From the NCBI RefSeq assembly GCF_000374805.1, contig NZ_KB895348.1, positions 53,087-117,086 on the forward strand: 64,000 nucleotides of DNA. The letters run 5' to 3'. The DNA is from Chitiniphilus shinanonensis DSM 23277 (GTDB taxonomy: Bacteria; Pseudomonadota; Gammaproteobacteria; Burkholderiales; Chitinibacteraceae). Made by a program: the position numbers and the translations under genes. Below the pieces are notes generated by a model. It was not told the DNA's origin and did no database searches. It saw only the letters and a program-made list of their open reading frames with translations. Positions 21,863-30,587 of this stretch are shown here, piece after piece (positions within the stretch are counted from its first letter, which is position 1; every line of letters starts with the position of its first letter).

Positions 21863-22486
21863 ATGAGGGAGTTCAATGTCGGCGCCATCGTGCCGTTCGG
21901 GGGGCATGACTGGCGCGTGCTGGATATAAAGGACGATGCCGCCCTGCTGATCACCGAACACATCGCGGAACTACGCATTTACCACGATTCCTATAAGCCC
22001 ATCACCTGGGCCGACTGCGCGCTGAGGAAATACCTCAACGGCGAATTCCATGAAAAATTCAGCAAAGCGGATCGCTCCAGAATCCTCGCCACCGACCTTC
22101 ACACCCCGGACAATCCGTGGCATGGCTCGCCGGGCGGCGTCGATACGCAGGACAAGGTATTCGTTTTGAGCATCGAGGAAGCGGTCTGCCGCTATTTCGG
22201 CGACAGCAGCGCAAAACTGCAAAACCGCGGGAAAAACCAGAACTATTGGTTTCAGCGAAAAGACGAGAACAACGACAAACGCAGATCGACGTTCGCGGGA
22301 TACGAATGGTGGTGGTGGCTACGCTCGCCCGGCCGCGTCAGTGTGAAAGCGGCGTATATCCACGGCGATGGCAACATCGGCATCCAGGGCAACAATATCC
22401 TCAAATGCAACATCAGCTCCTGTTTTCATCCTTCCACCGGCGACCACCGCGGCGGCGTCCGTCCATCCCTGTGGCTGAAACTGTGA
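21863..22486 (+). CDS. DUF6273-domain protein
   Basis: A 207-residue cytosolic-looking protein with GAGG 8 bp before the ATG. The whole length matches the DUF6273 pattern: FGGHDWRVLDIKDDAALLIT, TWADCALRKYLNGEFHEKF, DTQDKVFVLSIEEAVCRYFG, YEWWWWLRSPGRVS and GGVRPSLWLKL. Such domains are common in Firmicutes and Bacteroidetes, where they are thought to be surface or C-type-lectin-like modules; no signal peptide is seen here. Base composition is visibly more AT-rich than in rhomboid and recG on either side, which suggests transfer. A broken family A copy follows at 22501. Confidence 0.85.
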   Translation: MREFNVGAIVPFGGHDWRVLDIKDDAALLITEHIAELRIYHDSYKPITWADCALRKYLNGEFHEKFSKADRSRILATDLHTPDNPWHGSPGGVDTQDKVFVLSIEEAVCRYFGDSSAKLQNRGKNQNYWFQRKDENNDKRRSTFAGYEWWWWLRSPGRVSVKAAYIHGDGNIGIQGNNILKCNISSCFHPSTGDHRGGVRPSLWLKL

Positions 22487-22500
22487 GGTGAAGGAAAAGC

Positions 22501-22532
22501 GCGGCGAACAAGACCCTGCTGGCGGCACCGCG
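22501..22532 (+). repeat. Family A partial copy, A5
   Basis: GCGGCGAACAAGACCCTGCT then GGCGGCACCGCG, equivalent to the left end of the family A element; the remainder is missing. It starts 14 bp after the DUF6273 stop. Confidence 0.55.
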
Positions 22533-22693
22533 CCTCACCGGCGGTGCGCTTTACGGTATTGCGGCCGAAAGAAGCCCGGTTTACCGCCTTGCGGGGCATT
22601 TCACGCATCGGGCCGCGCCATGAACGTCGCGCGCCTTCACCCCGGCGGCCAAACCGGCTAAAGTCCGATCGACCGAACATTCGTTCACCATCC

Positions 22694-24718
22694 ATGGATC
22701 TGTCCACCCTCGCCCCCGGCATCCAGAGCCGGCTCGCCAAGCTGGGCCTGACCCGGCCGTTCGACCTCGTGCTGCATCTGCCGCTGCGCTACGAGGACGA
22801 AACCCATCTGTGCCCGATCGCCGACGCGCCGGTCGGCGGCCCGGTGCTGGTCGAAGGCGAGGTGCAGACCTGCGAAACCATGTTCCGCCCCAAGAAGCAG
22901 CTGGTGGCGCGGGTGGCGGACGCCAGCGGCATGCTGGTGGTGCGGCTGATCAACTTCTATCCCAACCAGGCGCAACAGCTGGCGGTGGGCAAGCGGGTGC
23001 GGCTCTACGGCGAGATCCGGCGCGGCTTCTGGGGCGACGAGATGGTGCACCCCAAGGTGCGCAGCGTCGGCGCCAACAATCAGCTCAGCGAAGCACTGAC
23101 GCCGGTGTACCCCACCACCGCCGGGCTGCCGCAGGCCACGCTGAGCAAGCTGATCGACCGCGCGCTGCGCGCCTGCCCGCTGCCCGACACCCTGCCCGAC
23201 GCGGTGCGCGACGCCTACGGCCTGCCCGATTTCGCCGGCAGCGTGGCGCTGCTGCACGCGCCGACGCCCGACATCCCCAACGTGGCACTGCAACAGCGCA
23301 CCCACCCGGCGTGGCGGCGGCTGAAATTCGACGAATTGCTGGCGCAACAGCTCAGCCTGCGCATGGCGCGCGCCGCGCGCCGCGAGAAGAACGCGCCGCG
23401 CATCGCCCCCGAGGGCCGGCTGGCGGCGCGGCTGGTCGGCGGGCTGCCGTTCAAGCTCACCCGCGCGCAGAACCGGGTGCTGCTCGATATCGCGCGCGAC
23501 CTGGCGCAACCGCACCCGATGCAGCGGCTGCTGCAAGGCGACGTGGGCTCGGGCAAGACCATCGTCGCCGCCATCGCCGCCTGCCACGCCATCGAGTGCG
23601 GCTACCAGGTGGCCTTGCTGGCGCCGACCGAGATCCTGGCCGAGCAGCACTACCGCAAGCTGTCGGCCTGGCTGGCGCCGCTGGAGATCAAGGTGGCGTG
23701 GCTGGCCGGATCGCTCAAGGCCAGGCAGAAGCGCAGCGCGCTGGAGGATGCCGCGCTCGGCACCGCGCAACTGGTGGTCGGCACCCACGCCATCTTCCAG
23801 CAGCAGGTGGAGTTCAAGAACCTGGGGCTGGTGATCGTCGACGAACAGCACCGCTTCGGCGTGGCGCAGCGGCTGGCGCTGCGCGCCAAGGGCCAGAGCC
23901 CGCACCAGTTGATGATGAGCGCCACCCCGATCCCGCGCACGCTGGCGATGAGCTTCTACGCCGACCTCGACGTGAGCGTGATCGACGAACTGCCGCCGGG
24001 GCGCACGCCCATCGTCACCAAGCTGATCAGCGACGCCCGGCGCGACGAGGTGATCGAGCGCATCGCCGCCAAGGTGGCCGAGGGCCGCCAGGTGTACTGG
24101 GTGTGCCCGCTGATCGAGGAATCGGAGGCTCTGCAATTGCAGACCGCCGTCGACACCCACGCCCAGCTCTCCGAAGAGCTGGAGGGCATGGCCGTCGGCC
24201 TGCTGCACGGCAAGATGAAGCCGGACGAAAAGGCCGCGGTGATGGCCGAATTCATCGCCAACCGCATCCAGGTGCTGGTGGCCACCACGGTGATCGAGGT
24301 GGGCGTGGACGTGCCCAACGCCAGCCTGATGGTGATCGAGCACGCCGAGCGCATGGGGCTGTCGCAACTGCACCAGTTGCGCGGCCGCGTCGGCCGGGGC
24401 GCACACGCCAGCCTGTGCGTGCTGCTGTACAGCGGCCCGCTGGGCGATACCGCCAAGGAACGGCTGCGGGTGATCTACGAGAACACCGACGGCTTCGTCA
24501 TCGCCCAGGAGGACCTGCGCATCCGCGGGCCCGGCGAGCTGGCCGGGGTGCGCCAGTCGGGCGTGCCGATGCTGCGCTTCGCCGACCTGGAGGCCGACGC
24601 CGATCTGGTGGACGCCGCGCGCGAAGCGGCCGAAGGGCTGCTGGCCGACGATAAGGCGGCGGCGCTGGCGCACCTGGACCGCTGGCTGCCCGGGCGCGAA
24701 GCGCTGCTGCGGGTGTAG
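22694..24718 (+). CDS. recG: ATP-dependent DNA helicase RecG
   Basis: Branch-migration helicase that rescues stalled replication forks and processes Holliday junctions. The ATG at 22694 (MDLSTLAPGIQSRLAKLG) gives 674 residues, slightly shorter than the E. coli protein. The N-terminal wedge/OB region (about 50-150) includes LIEGEV-like VLVEGEVQTCETMF. Helicase motif I is GDVGSGKT, motif II DEQHRFGV, motif III MMSATPIPRTLAMS. The C-terminal signatures are GRVGRGAHAS and the RecG-specific EDLRIRGPGELAGVRQSG. It appears to be transcribed alone. Confidence 0.98.
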   Translation: MDLSTLAPGIQSRLAKLGLTRPFDLVLHLPLRYEDETHLCPIADAPVGGPVLVEGEVQTCETMFRPKKQLVARVADASGMLVVRLINFYPNQAQQLAVGKRVRLYGEIRRGFWGDEMVHPKVRSVGANNQLSEALTPVYPTTAGLPQATLSKLIDRALRACPLPDTLPDAVRDAYGLPDFAGSVALLHAPTPDIPNVALQQRTHPAWRRLKFDELLAQQLSLRMARAARREKNAPRIAPEGRLAARLVGGLPFKLTRAQNRVLLDIARDLAQPHPMQRLLQGDVGSGKTIVAAIAACHAIECGYQVALLAPTEILAEQHYRKLSAWLAPLEIKVAWLAGSLKARQKRSALEDAALGTAQLVVGTHAIFQQQVEFKNLGLVIVDEQHRFGVAQRLALRAKGQSPHQLMMSATPIPRTLAMSFYADLDVSVIDELPPGRTPIVTKLISDARRDEVIERIAAKVAEGRQVYWVCPLIEESEALQLQTAVDTHAQLSEELEGMAVGLLHGKMKPDEKAAVMAEFIANRIQVLVATTVIEVGVDVPNASLMVIEHAERMGLSQLHQLRGRVGRGAHASLCVLLYSGPLGDTAKERLRVIYENTDGFVIAQEDLRIRGPGELAGVRQSGVPMLRFADLEADADLVDAAREAAEGLLADDKAAALAHLDRWLPGREALLRV

Positions 24719-24866
24719 CGCGACCGGCGATGAGGTGATTTCCGCCGATTGTCACCATGGGGCGACCAGCGGCAGGCCCGCCACGGCCAGACCGGCCCCG
24801 ACCGGCGCCACGCGCGGGAAAAAGATTTAAAATTCAAGAACTCATCCGCTCTGCTGCCCAGTCGCC

Positions 24867-25403
24867 ATGCTTGCCGGTACCGGACCTTCTTCGTTGCAGA
24901 CCACGCCGTATTCGGGGCTGAACACCTCGTCGTACTCGACGACGGGCCTCGGCGGCGGCAGTGCGCACAAGGTCGGCGAGCCGCTGAGCGCCGAAGAGCA
25001 GGCCTACGCCGACAAGCTGGCCAACATCGACCGCAAGGTGCGCGCCCACGAGCAGGCGCACATGGCCGCCGGCAGCGGCCTTACCCAGGGCGGCCCCAGC
25101 TATTCGCTCCAGACCGGCCCCGACGGCAAGCAATACGCGGTGGCGGGCGAGGTGCGCATCGACGTATCGCCCGGCCGCACCCCCGAGGAGACCATCCGCA
25201 AGGCGCGCGCCATCCAGGCCGCCGCGCTGGCGCCCGCCGATCCTTCCGGCCCCGACCGCAGCATCGCCGCCCAGGCGCAGGCGATGGAGCAGCAGGCCCA
25301 GGCCGAACTGGCCAGCCAGAGCGGCACCCAGCGGCAACTTTCAGACGCTTACAGCGGCTACGACGACAGCATGCCCAGCGGCTTCTTCGCCGCCCAGGCG
25401 TAA
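24867..25403 (+). CDS. SprA-related putative metalloprotease-like protein
   Basis: A 178-residue protein. The central segment carries RAHEQAHMAAGSGLTQGGPS, with HEQAH at residues 61-65 fitting the HExxH zinc-binding pattern, and YAVAGEVRIDVSPGRTPEET. This is the conserved core of the SprA-related family (putative metallopeptidase). The first 35 residues are Ser/Thr/Gly-rich and the tail after residue 110 is Ala/Gln-rich and probably helical or disordered. No signal peptide is obvious. Function is unknown; neighbours give no hint. Confidence 0.85.
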   Translation: MLAGTGPSSLQTTPYSGLNTSSYSTTGLGGGSAHKVGEPLSAEEQAYADKLANIDRKVRAHEQAHMAAGSGLTQGGPSYSLQTGPDGKQYAVAGEVRIDVSPGRTPEETIRKARAIQAAALAPADPSGPDRSIAAQAQAMEQQAQAELASQSGTQRQLSDAYSGYDDSMPSGFFAAQA

Positions 25404-25662
25404 GCGCGCGTTGCTCTCCCGATCGTGGTGACCCGCGCGGCTCACCGCCTGCGCAGCGCCGCCGGATACGTCATCCGCCCTGACGATCGCCGGTACGGCA
25501 AGCCCGGCAAAGCGTGCAGCACAACGCCAGCCTGGGCGCGTCTTTCAGCCGTTACAAGAAAACAAACATACCTGTACACAACCAGCTGACGGCGACACAT
25601 GGCATGCCGTCGTCCTTACCGTTACACTCCACGCCGTCGCCGATTTTCAAGCGCTTTCATAC

Positions 25663-27774
25663 GTGCTCGCCTTCCTGCTCGACATGCCGCGCCGTGTCCG
25701 CACCGCACTATGGGTCACCCTGTTCGTGCTGTGCTGCACCCTGGCGCTTTCCACCTGGTTCGAATACCAGTTGCGCACCCAGTTGTCCGGCGTAACCGAC
25801 TACGGCGCCCAGGACGAGCTGTGGAACACCTTCGCCATGAACCGCGAGTTCATGCAGTTCGTCGCCGCGGTGCGGCTGGCGCGACGCGACCCCGGCGCGC
25901 TGCCCGAACTCAAGCTGCGCTATGACATCCTGGCCGGGCGCGTGCTCGACACCCAGAACGGCGCGCTCAACAGCCTGTTCGGCAACACCGACACCTATCG
26001 CCGGCTGCTGGCGCCGGTGAACGGCATGTTCAAGGCGTTCGATCCAGCGTTCGAGCGCGGCATCACCCCGGACGAAGTCGAGCGCCTGAACCGGGTGGTC
26101 GATGCGCTCGAACCCAATTTCTACCTGTCGATGCAGCAGATCCAGAGCCACTTCAGCGATCGGCTGGTGAACAACGAACGGCTGATCGTGCGGCTTGGGG
26201 ACTGGCGCATGGCGATGCTGGTGCTGCAGTTCCTGCTGCTGCTGTTCTTCGCCGCCATCGCGCTGCGCGAGCTGTGGCGCAGCGAGACCCGCAGCCGCGA
26301 GCTGGACGACGCCCGCAGCGCGGCGTTGGAGGCCAGCGCCGCCAAGACCCGCTTCCTCGCCGGCGTCAGCCACGAAATGCGCACCCCGCTGACCGCGATC
26401 ATCGGCTACACCGAGCAGGCGCTGGCCCAGCCGCGCGACGACGCGCAGCGCCGCCAGCTGGAACACGTGTTGCAGAGCGGCAACTACCTCACCGGCCTGA
26501 TCGGCAACGTGCTCGACGTGGCCAAGATCGAAGCCGGACGGGTGCAGTTGCAGGAAGCGCCGCTGTCCAGCGCCGCCGTCGCCGAGGCGCTGTCCGCGCT
26601 GTTCGAGCCGCAGGCCGCCGCCAAGGGCCTGGCCTTCACCCTGACGCTGGACCCCGGCCTGCCGCCGGGCCTACTGCTGGACGGCGGCAAGTGGCAGCAG
26701 ATCCTGATCAACCTGATCGGCAACGCCATCAAGTTCACCGACCGCGGCACGGTGCGCGTGCTGCTCGACTGCGTGGACAGCGGCGACGGCCTGTTGCTGC
26801 GCGCCATGGTGCGCGATACCGGGCTGGGCATCGCCCCCGAGGAACAGGACCGGCTGTTCAACCGCTTCGAGCAGACCGCCAGCGGCAAGCTGGTCGGCGG
26901 CACCGGGCTGGGGCTGGCGATCAGCCGCGGCTACGCCCGCCACATGGGCGGCGACATCACGGTGGACAGCGCCGCCGGCCACGGCTCGCTGTTCATCGCC
27001 ACCGTGCGCGCCCAGCCGACCACCCTGCCGGCGCCACAGCGCCCCGACGCCCAGCCGTCGCTGCACGGCCTGCGCGTGGCCATCGCCGAGGACCAGGAGA
27101 TCAACCGCGAGCTGATGCGCGACATCCTGCTGCGCGCCGGCGCCACCGTGTTCGATACCGACAACGGCCTGTCGATCCTCGACGAGCTGGGGCGCGACCC
27201 CGGCTACGACTGCGTGCTGCTCGACTACAACATGCCCGCGCTGGATGGTGTCTCCACCGCCCGCGCGCTGCGCGCCCGGCGCTGGCCCGGCCGCGCGGTG
27301 CTGATCAGCGCCGGGCTCAAGCCGGACGAATCGCGGCTGAGCACCGCCGGCATCGACCAATGGCTGCCCAAGCCGTTCTCCACGCTGGCCCTGGTGCAGG
27401 CGGTACGCGGCGAGACCGTGGCACCACCCGCCGCCGCCGGCACCGCACCGCTGTTGCTGGCCGAGGCCGACGCGCTGGCCCAGCTCGGCTGCACCGCGCA
27501 GCGCTGGTACGAACTGGCCGCGCGCGGCCTGGCCCGCATCGAGACCCTGCTCGACCAGCGTCTGGCCGAAGCCGACGACGGCGAACGGCGGCGCCATGCC
27601 CACAGCGCGCGCGGCATCGCCTTGCAGATCGGCACGCCGCGCCTGGCGCACGCGCTGGGCGAACTGGAGGAAACCCCCACCGAGCGCGGCGACGCCGCCG
27701 CCCGCGACCTGTTCCGCCAGACCCTGCAGGCACTGGCCGCCCTCACCCCGCTATCGCATATCCCCGCACCATGA
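25663..27774 (+). CDS. Hybrid sensor histidine kinase with receiver and Hpt domains
   Basis: A 703-residue membrane kinase. Transmembrane helices at about 14-30 and 183-203 bound a periplasmic sensor domain of about 150 residues (ALNSLFGNTDTYRRLLAP and VVDALEPNFYLSMQQIQS) with no family I recognise. Then come HisKA (His 237 in GVSHEMRTPL), HATPase (NLIGNAIKF, RDTGLGIAP, GGTGLGLAIS), a receiver domain with phospho-acceptor Asp 521 in CVLLDYNMPALDG and Lys in WLPKPF, and an Hpt-like domain with His 647 in HAHSARGIALQIG. The start is GTG at 25663; ATG at 25684 is an alternative, and neither has a good ribosome binding site. It overlaps the next gene by 4 bp. Confidence 0.92.
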   Translation: MLAFLLDMPRRVRTALWVTLFVLCCTLALSTWFEYQLRTQLSGVTDYGAQDELWNTFAMNREFMQFVAAVRLARRDPGALPELKLRYDILAGRVLDTQNGALNSLFGNTDTYRRLLAPVNGMFKAFDPAFERGITPDEVERLNRVVDALEPNFYLSMQQIQSHFSDRLVNNERLIVRLGDWRMAMLVLQFLLLLFFAAIALRELWRSETRSRELDDARSAALEASAAKTRFLAGVSHEMRTPLTAIIGYTEQALAQPRDDAQRRQLEHVLQSGNYLTGLIGNVLDVAKIEAGRVQLQEAPLSSAAVAEALSALFEPQAAAKGLAFTLTLDPGLPPGLLLDGGKWQQILINLIGNAIKFTDRGTVRVLLDCVDSGDGLLLRAMVRDTGLGIAPEEQDRLFNRFEQTASGKLVGGTGLGLAISRGYARHMGGDITVDSAAGHGSLFIATVRAQPTTLPAPQRPDAQPSLHGLRVAIAEDQEINRELMRDILLRAGATVFDTDNGLSILDELGRDPGYDCVLLDYNMPALDGVSTARALRARRWPGRAVLISAGLKPDESRLSTAGIDQWLPKPFSTLALVQAVRGETVAPPAAAGTAPLLLAEADALAQLGCTAQRWYELAARGLARIETLLDQRLAEADDGERRRHAHSARGIALQIGTPRLAHALGELEETPTERGDAAARDLFRQTLQALAALTPLSHIPAP

Positions 27775-28271
27775 TTCCGAGACTGCTCGCCGGCCTGATC
27801 GTCGGCTTCGCCCTGTTCACCGGCAGCGCCGCCGCCGGCGAATCCCCCGACGATGCGACCATCCTGGTGGTGCGCGGCATCGGCGCCACCGACGACACGC
27901 CGACGGCGCAGGCCTTCAGCGACGCCGAACTGGCCGCCCTGCCCCAACACGGCTACGTCGTCAGCACGCCGTGGTATCCCAAGCCGCAGCACTTCGAAGG
28001 GCCGCTGCTGCGCGATGTGCTGCGCCAGGCCGGCCTGCCCGGTCGCCAGCTGCTGCTGCGCGCGCTCAACGACTACGCCATCGCCGTGCCGCGCGACGAC
28101 GTCGAACGCTACGACGTGATCGTCGCCCGCAAGCGCAACGGCAAGCCCATGAGCGTGCGCGACAAGGGCCCGCTGTTCGTGATGTATCCGTTCTCCAGCG
28201 CCCCCGCCCTGCGGCAGACCGAGTATTTCCGCCGCTGCGTGTGGCAGTTGTCGGAAATCGAAGTGCGCTAG
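27771..28271 (+). CDS. Periplasmic molybdopterin-oxidoreductase-fold protein
   Basis: A 166-residue protein with a signal peptide (MIPRLLAGLIVGFALFTGSA, cleavage near AAAGE). The body matches the small sulfite-oxidase-fold family: FSDAELAALPQ, STPWYPKPQHFEGPLLRDVL, LNDYAIAVPRDDVERYDVIV, GKPMSVRDKGPLFVMYPF and CVWQLSEIEV. The position where molybdenum-binding enzymes of this fold carry Cys has none here; the only Cys is near the C-terminus. It may therefore bind a ligand rather than act as a redox enzyme. The ATGA overlap with the upstream hybrid kinase gene implies coupled translation and a joint role in sensing. Confidence 0.85.
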   Translation: MIPRLLAGLIVGFALFTGSAAAGESPDDATILVVRGIGATDDTPTAQAFSDAELAALPQHGYVVSTPWYPKPQHFEGPLLRDVLRQAGLPGRQLLLRALNDYAIAVPRDDVERYDVIVARKRNGKPMSVRDKGPLFVMYPFSSAPALRQTEYFRRCVWQLSEIEVR

Positions 28272-28453
28272 CGAACGCCGCTTCGCCCCGGGCCGGCGTT
28301 GTCGCCATTTCCCACACAAATGCCCGCCCCTGCGCCGCCACCCATGCAATTTGCGGCAATGGATGCGATGATTCGGCCCTTGCCGGGCGCAAGCGCGGCA
28401 TCGACAGCGACTTCGGCCGGCATCGCGCGCCGGCACCAGCAACAGGAAAGGAC

Positions 28454-28924
28454 ATGGATACCGCACGCCTCATCGAATTCCTCGGCCACAGCAGCAACCA
28501 CCCGGCGCTGGATCAGTTCCTGACCGCCCATGGCGTGACGCGGCGGCCGGAGACCGATGGCGCCACCGAGGACATGGCGAGCGACGACGGCACGCTGGTG
28601 CTGACCTTCCAGTCGCGCCTGACCTTCGACAAGGAATCGCTGCTGCCCAGGAAGAGCGACGGGGCCTACATCCTGGCCGGCGTCACCTTCCGCCGCGCCT
28701 TCGCCCACCCGCTGCCGCACGGGCTGTCGCTGGAGCGCGACCGCGCCGCCATCGACAAGCTGCTCGGCCCCGCCCGGCGCGAACGCGTCCGGCTGCCCTC
28801 GGCCACCTATTACTTCGACGGGCTGGTGATCGTGGTCAACCGCAACCGCGCCAGACCCGACGACGCCAGCATCGGCTTCTGGGCGCCGGACATCTACGAC
28901 CGGGATACCCTCGGGCTGCTGTAA
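28454..28924 (+). CDS. Hypothetical protein, 156 residues
   Basis: The ATG at 28454 follows AGGAAAGG 3 bp upstream. The protein begins MDTARLIEFLGHSSNHPALD and ends FWAPDIYDRDTLGLL. It has no signal peptide or membrane segment and a mixed alpha/beta look, with regular amino-acid use, so it is probably a real cytosolic protein. I do not recognise the family; the acidic, compact style is like that of some immunity or Smi1-type proteins, but no toxin gene is adjacent. The upstream 180 bp and downstream 110 bp contain no other gene. Confidence 0.75.
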   Translation: MDTARLIEFLGHSSNHPALDQFLTAHGVTRRPETDGATEDMASDDGTLVLTFQSRLTFDKESLLPRKSDGAYILAGVTFRRAFAHPLPHGLSLERDRAAIDKLLGPARRERVRLPSATYYFDGLVIVVNRNRARPDDASIGFWAPDIYDRDTLGLL

Positions 28925-29036
28925 CACGACCACCTTCCCGGACCGGGCACCCCATCCAGATCGGCCAAGCCATCGAGCAACGGGGGCCCGACGGCCTATC
29001 CCACGCCAAGCATGGTTGCCGAGCTCAAAGGTTCGA

Positions 29037-29771
29037 TCAGAGACCCGGCCAGAACGCCAGGATCAGCGGCAGCAACAGCGAAGTCAGCACCGCGTTCAAG
29101 CCCATCGCCAGACCGCCGAAGGCCCCGGCGGTTTCGGATTCCTGCAAGGCGCGCGCGGTGCCGATGCCATGCGCCGCCACCCCCAGCGCAAAGCCCTGCA
29201 CCATCGGATCGTCCACCTTCAGCCAGCGCATCAGCGGCAGACCGGCCACCGCGCCGAGCACGCCGGTCAGGATCACCACGTTGGCGGTCAGCGCCGGAAT
29301 GCCGCCCTGGTGCGCGGCCAGCGCCATGGCGATCGGCGTGGTGACCGACTTGGGCGCGAACGACAGCAGCGTGGCCGGCGACAGACCGAACAACTGCCCC
29401 AGCGCCAGCGCGCTGACCATGCCCACCACGCAGCCCACCGCCAGCGCCAGGGTCAACGGCACCAGCCAGGCGCGCACGTGGTGCAGGTTGAGATAGAGCG
29501 GCATCGCCAGCGCCACCGTCGCCGGCCCCAGCAGCAGGTGGATCATCTGCGCGCCGGCGAAGTAGTCGGCATACGACACCCCGAAGCCGTGCAGGATGGC
29601 GATCAGCGCCAGGATCGACAGCAGCACGGGGTTCAGCAGCGCAAAGCGCCCGCCGGCGCGGAACAGTTTGTCCGCCAGCAGGAACACCGCCCCGGTCACC
29701 ACCAGCCACAGGCCCGGATACGCCCGCAGCCAGCCGGTGGCTTCGTGCCAGTGCGCGGCCGGGTCAACCAC
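29037..29771 (-). CDS. lrgB: LrgB/CidB-family membrane protein
   Basis: A 244-residue inner-membrane protein with about seven hydrophobic segments. The family signature is FAPKSVTTPIAMALA; GVAAHGIGTARALQESE is also conserved. Together with LrgA (upstream, overlapping by 8 bp) it forms the CidA/LrgA-CidB/LrgB pair, described as holin/antiholin-like in Staphylococcus and as a pyruvate or glycolate/lactate transport system in other bacteria. Which applies here cannot be decided; there is no adjacent LytTR or LysR regulator. Confidence 0.93.
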   Translation of the reverse strand: MVDPAAHWHEATGWLRAYPGLWLVVTGAVFLLADKLFRAGGRFALLNPVLLSILALIAILHGFGVSYADYFAGAQMIHLLLGPATVALAMPLYLNLHHVRAWLVPLTLALAVGCVVGMVSALALGQLFGLSPATLLSFAPKSVTTPIAMALAAHQGGIPALTANVVILTGVLGAVAGLPLMRWLKVDDPMVQGFALGVAAHGIGTARALQESETAGAFGGLAMGLNAVLTSLLLPLILAFWPGL

Positions 29772-30111
29772 GGGAGCGCCTGCGCAACAGCCATTGCAAG
29801 GTCAGCGCGGTGACGCCCAGCGTGATGGCGGTGGACAGCACCAGCACCGCGATCATCGCCACACCCTCCTGCGCCAGCCGCGGCCCCAGCTCGATCAGGC
29901 CGACCCCGGCGGGTACGAACAGCAACGGCAGATAGCGCAACAACCCCGCCCCCACCCGCGCCACCCGCGGCTCGATGTCCTTGCGCCACATCGTCCAGCC
30001 GGTGAACAGCAGCATGCCCAGCACCGCCCCCGGCACCGGCACCCCGGCCAGCCGGCTCAGCAACTCGCCAGCCAGCAGAAACGCACAGATCACGGTCAGC
30101 CCATACAACAT
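29764..30111 (-). CDS. lrgA: LrgA/CidA-family membrane protein
   Basis: A 115-residue protein with four hydrophobic segments. The ATG at 30111 (MLYGLTVICAFLLAGELLSR) is preferred to an upstream in-frame start that adds an unrelated octapeptide. Conserved features are the PVPGAVLGMLLF loop and YLPLLFVPAGVGLI. It precedes and overlaps lrgB by 8 bp, so the two are one operon. Confidence 0.93.
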   Translation of the reverse strand: MLYGLTVICAFLLAGELLSRLAGVPVPGAVLGMLLFTGWTMWRKDIEPRVARVGAGLLRYLPLLFVPAGVGLIELGPRLAQEGVAMIAVLVLSTAITLGVTALTLQWLLRRRSRG

Positions 30112-30229
30112 CGGAATCCCTCCAGCACCACACACCCAGCCGCTACCTTAGCCCAGCCGCCGCGCCAGCCAAAATCGTTTGGGATATCCGAGCGAATACG
30201 CGCCGTGGGCCGGGGCCGCAAAGGGCAAG

Positions 30230-30275
30230 TCTGTGGACACAGAGGGCACTGAGAACACGGAGCACACAGAGAAAG
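30230..30275. repeat. Family B single arm (B2)
   Basis: CTGTGGACACAGAGGGCACT followed by GAGAACACGGAGCACACAGA, one arm of the family B element without its partner, in the 475-bp gap between lrgA and murI. Confidence 0.7.
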
Positions 30276-30440
30276 GCAAGAAGGGGAAAGAAACTGCCGG
30301 CCCGGCTTCGGGACTTGGCCCCATGCGACAGGACTGCTCGCGACAGCACGGGAACGTGGAACTAGCGAGGCACGCCACCGACGCCTTTGGACCACGCCTC
30401 ACCGCATACGCGCGCCTCACCCCGCCCACCAAAGCCACCC

Positions 30441-30496
30441 ACGAGCGCAGCGAGGCTCCCTCGCGGCGGCGAGGGCGGGGGGAGTGGAATCAATCA
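30441..30496. repeat. Family E repeat, copy 1
   Basis: A 56-bp sequence beginning ACGAGCGCAGCGAGGCTCCC and ending GGGGGGAGTGGAATCAATCA, matched at all but one base by 43531-43586. It contains a GC-rich self-complementary core CCCTCGC-GGCG-GCGAGGG. The rest of the lrgA-murI gap shows no gene. Confidence 0.85.
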
Positions 30497-30587
30497 GGAT
30501 GCGTCGCTACTCGCAAACCATTCAAATAGCGCGTCCGGCTCCGCCGGACGCTTGCTGCACGTAGCAAACCGCCACTGTCCGCCAAGC

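Noticed and set aside
29016..30252. Plus-strand frames opposite lrgA-lrgB
   Set aside because: Arg/Gln/His-rich shadow translations of membrane-protein genes.
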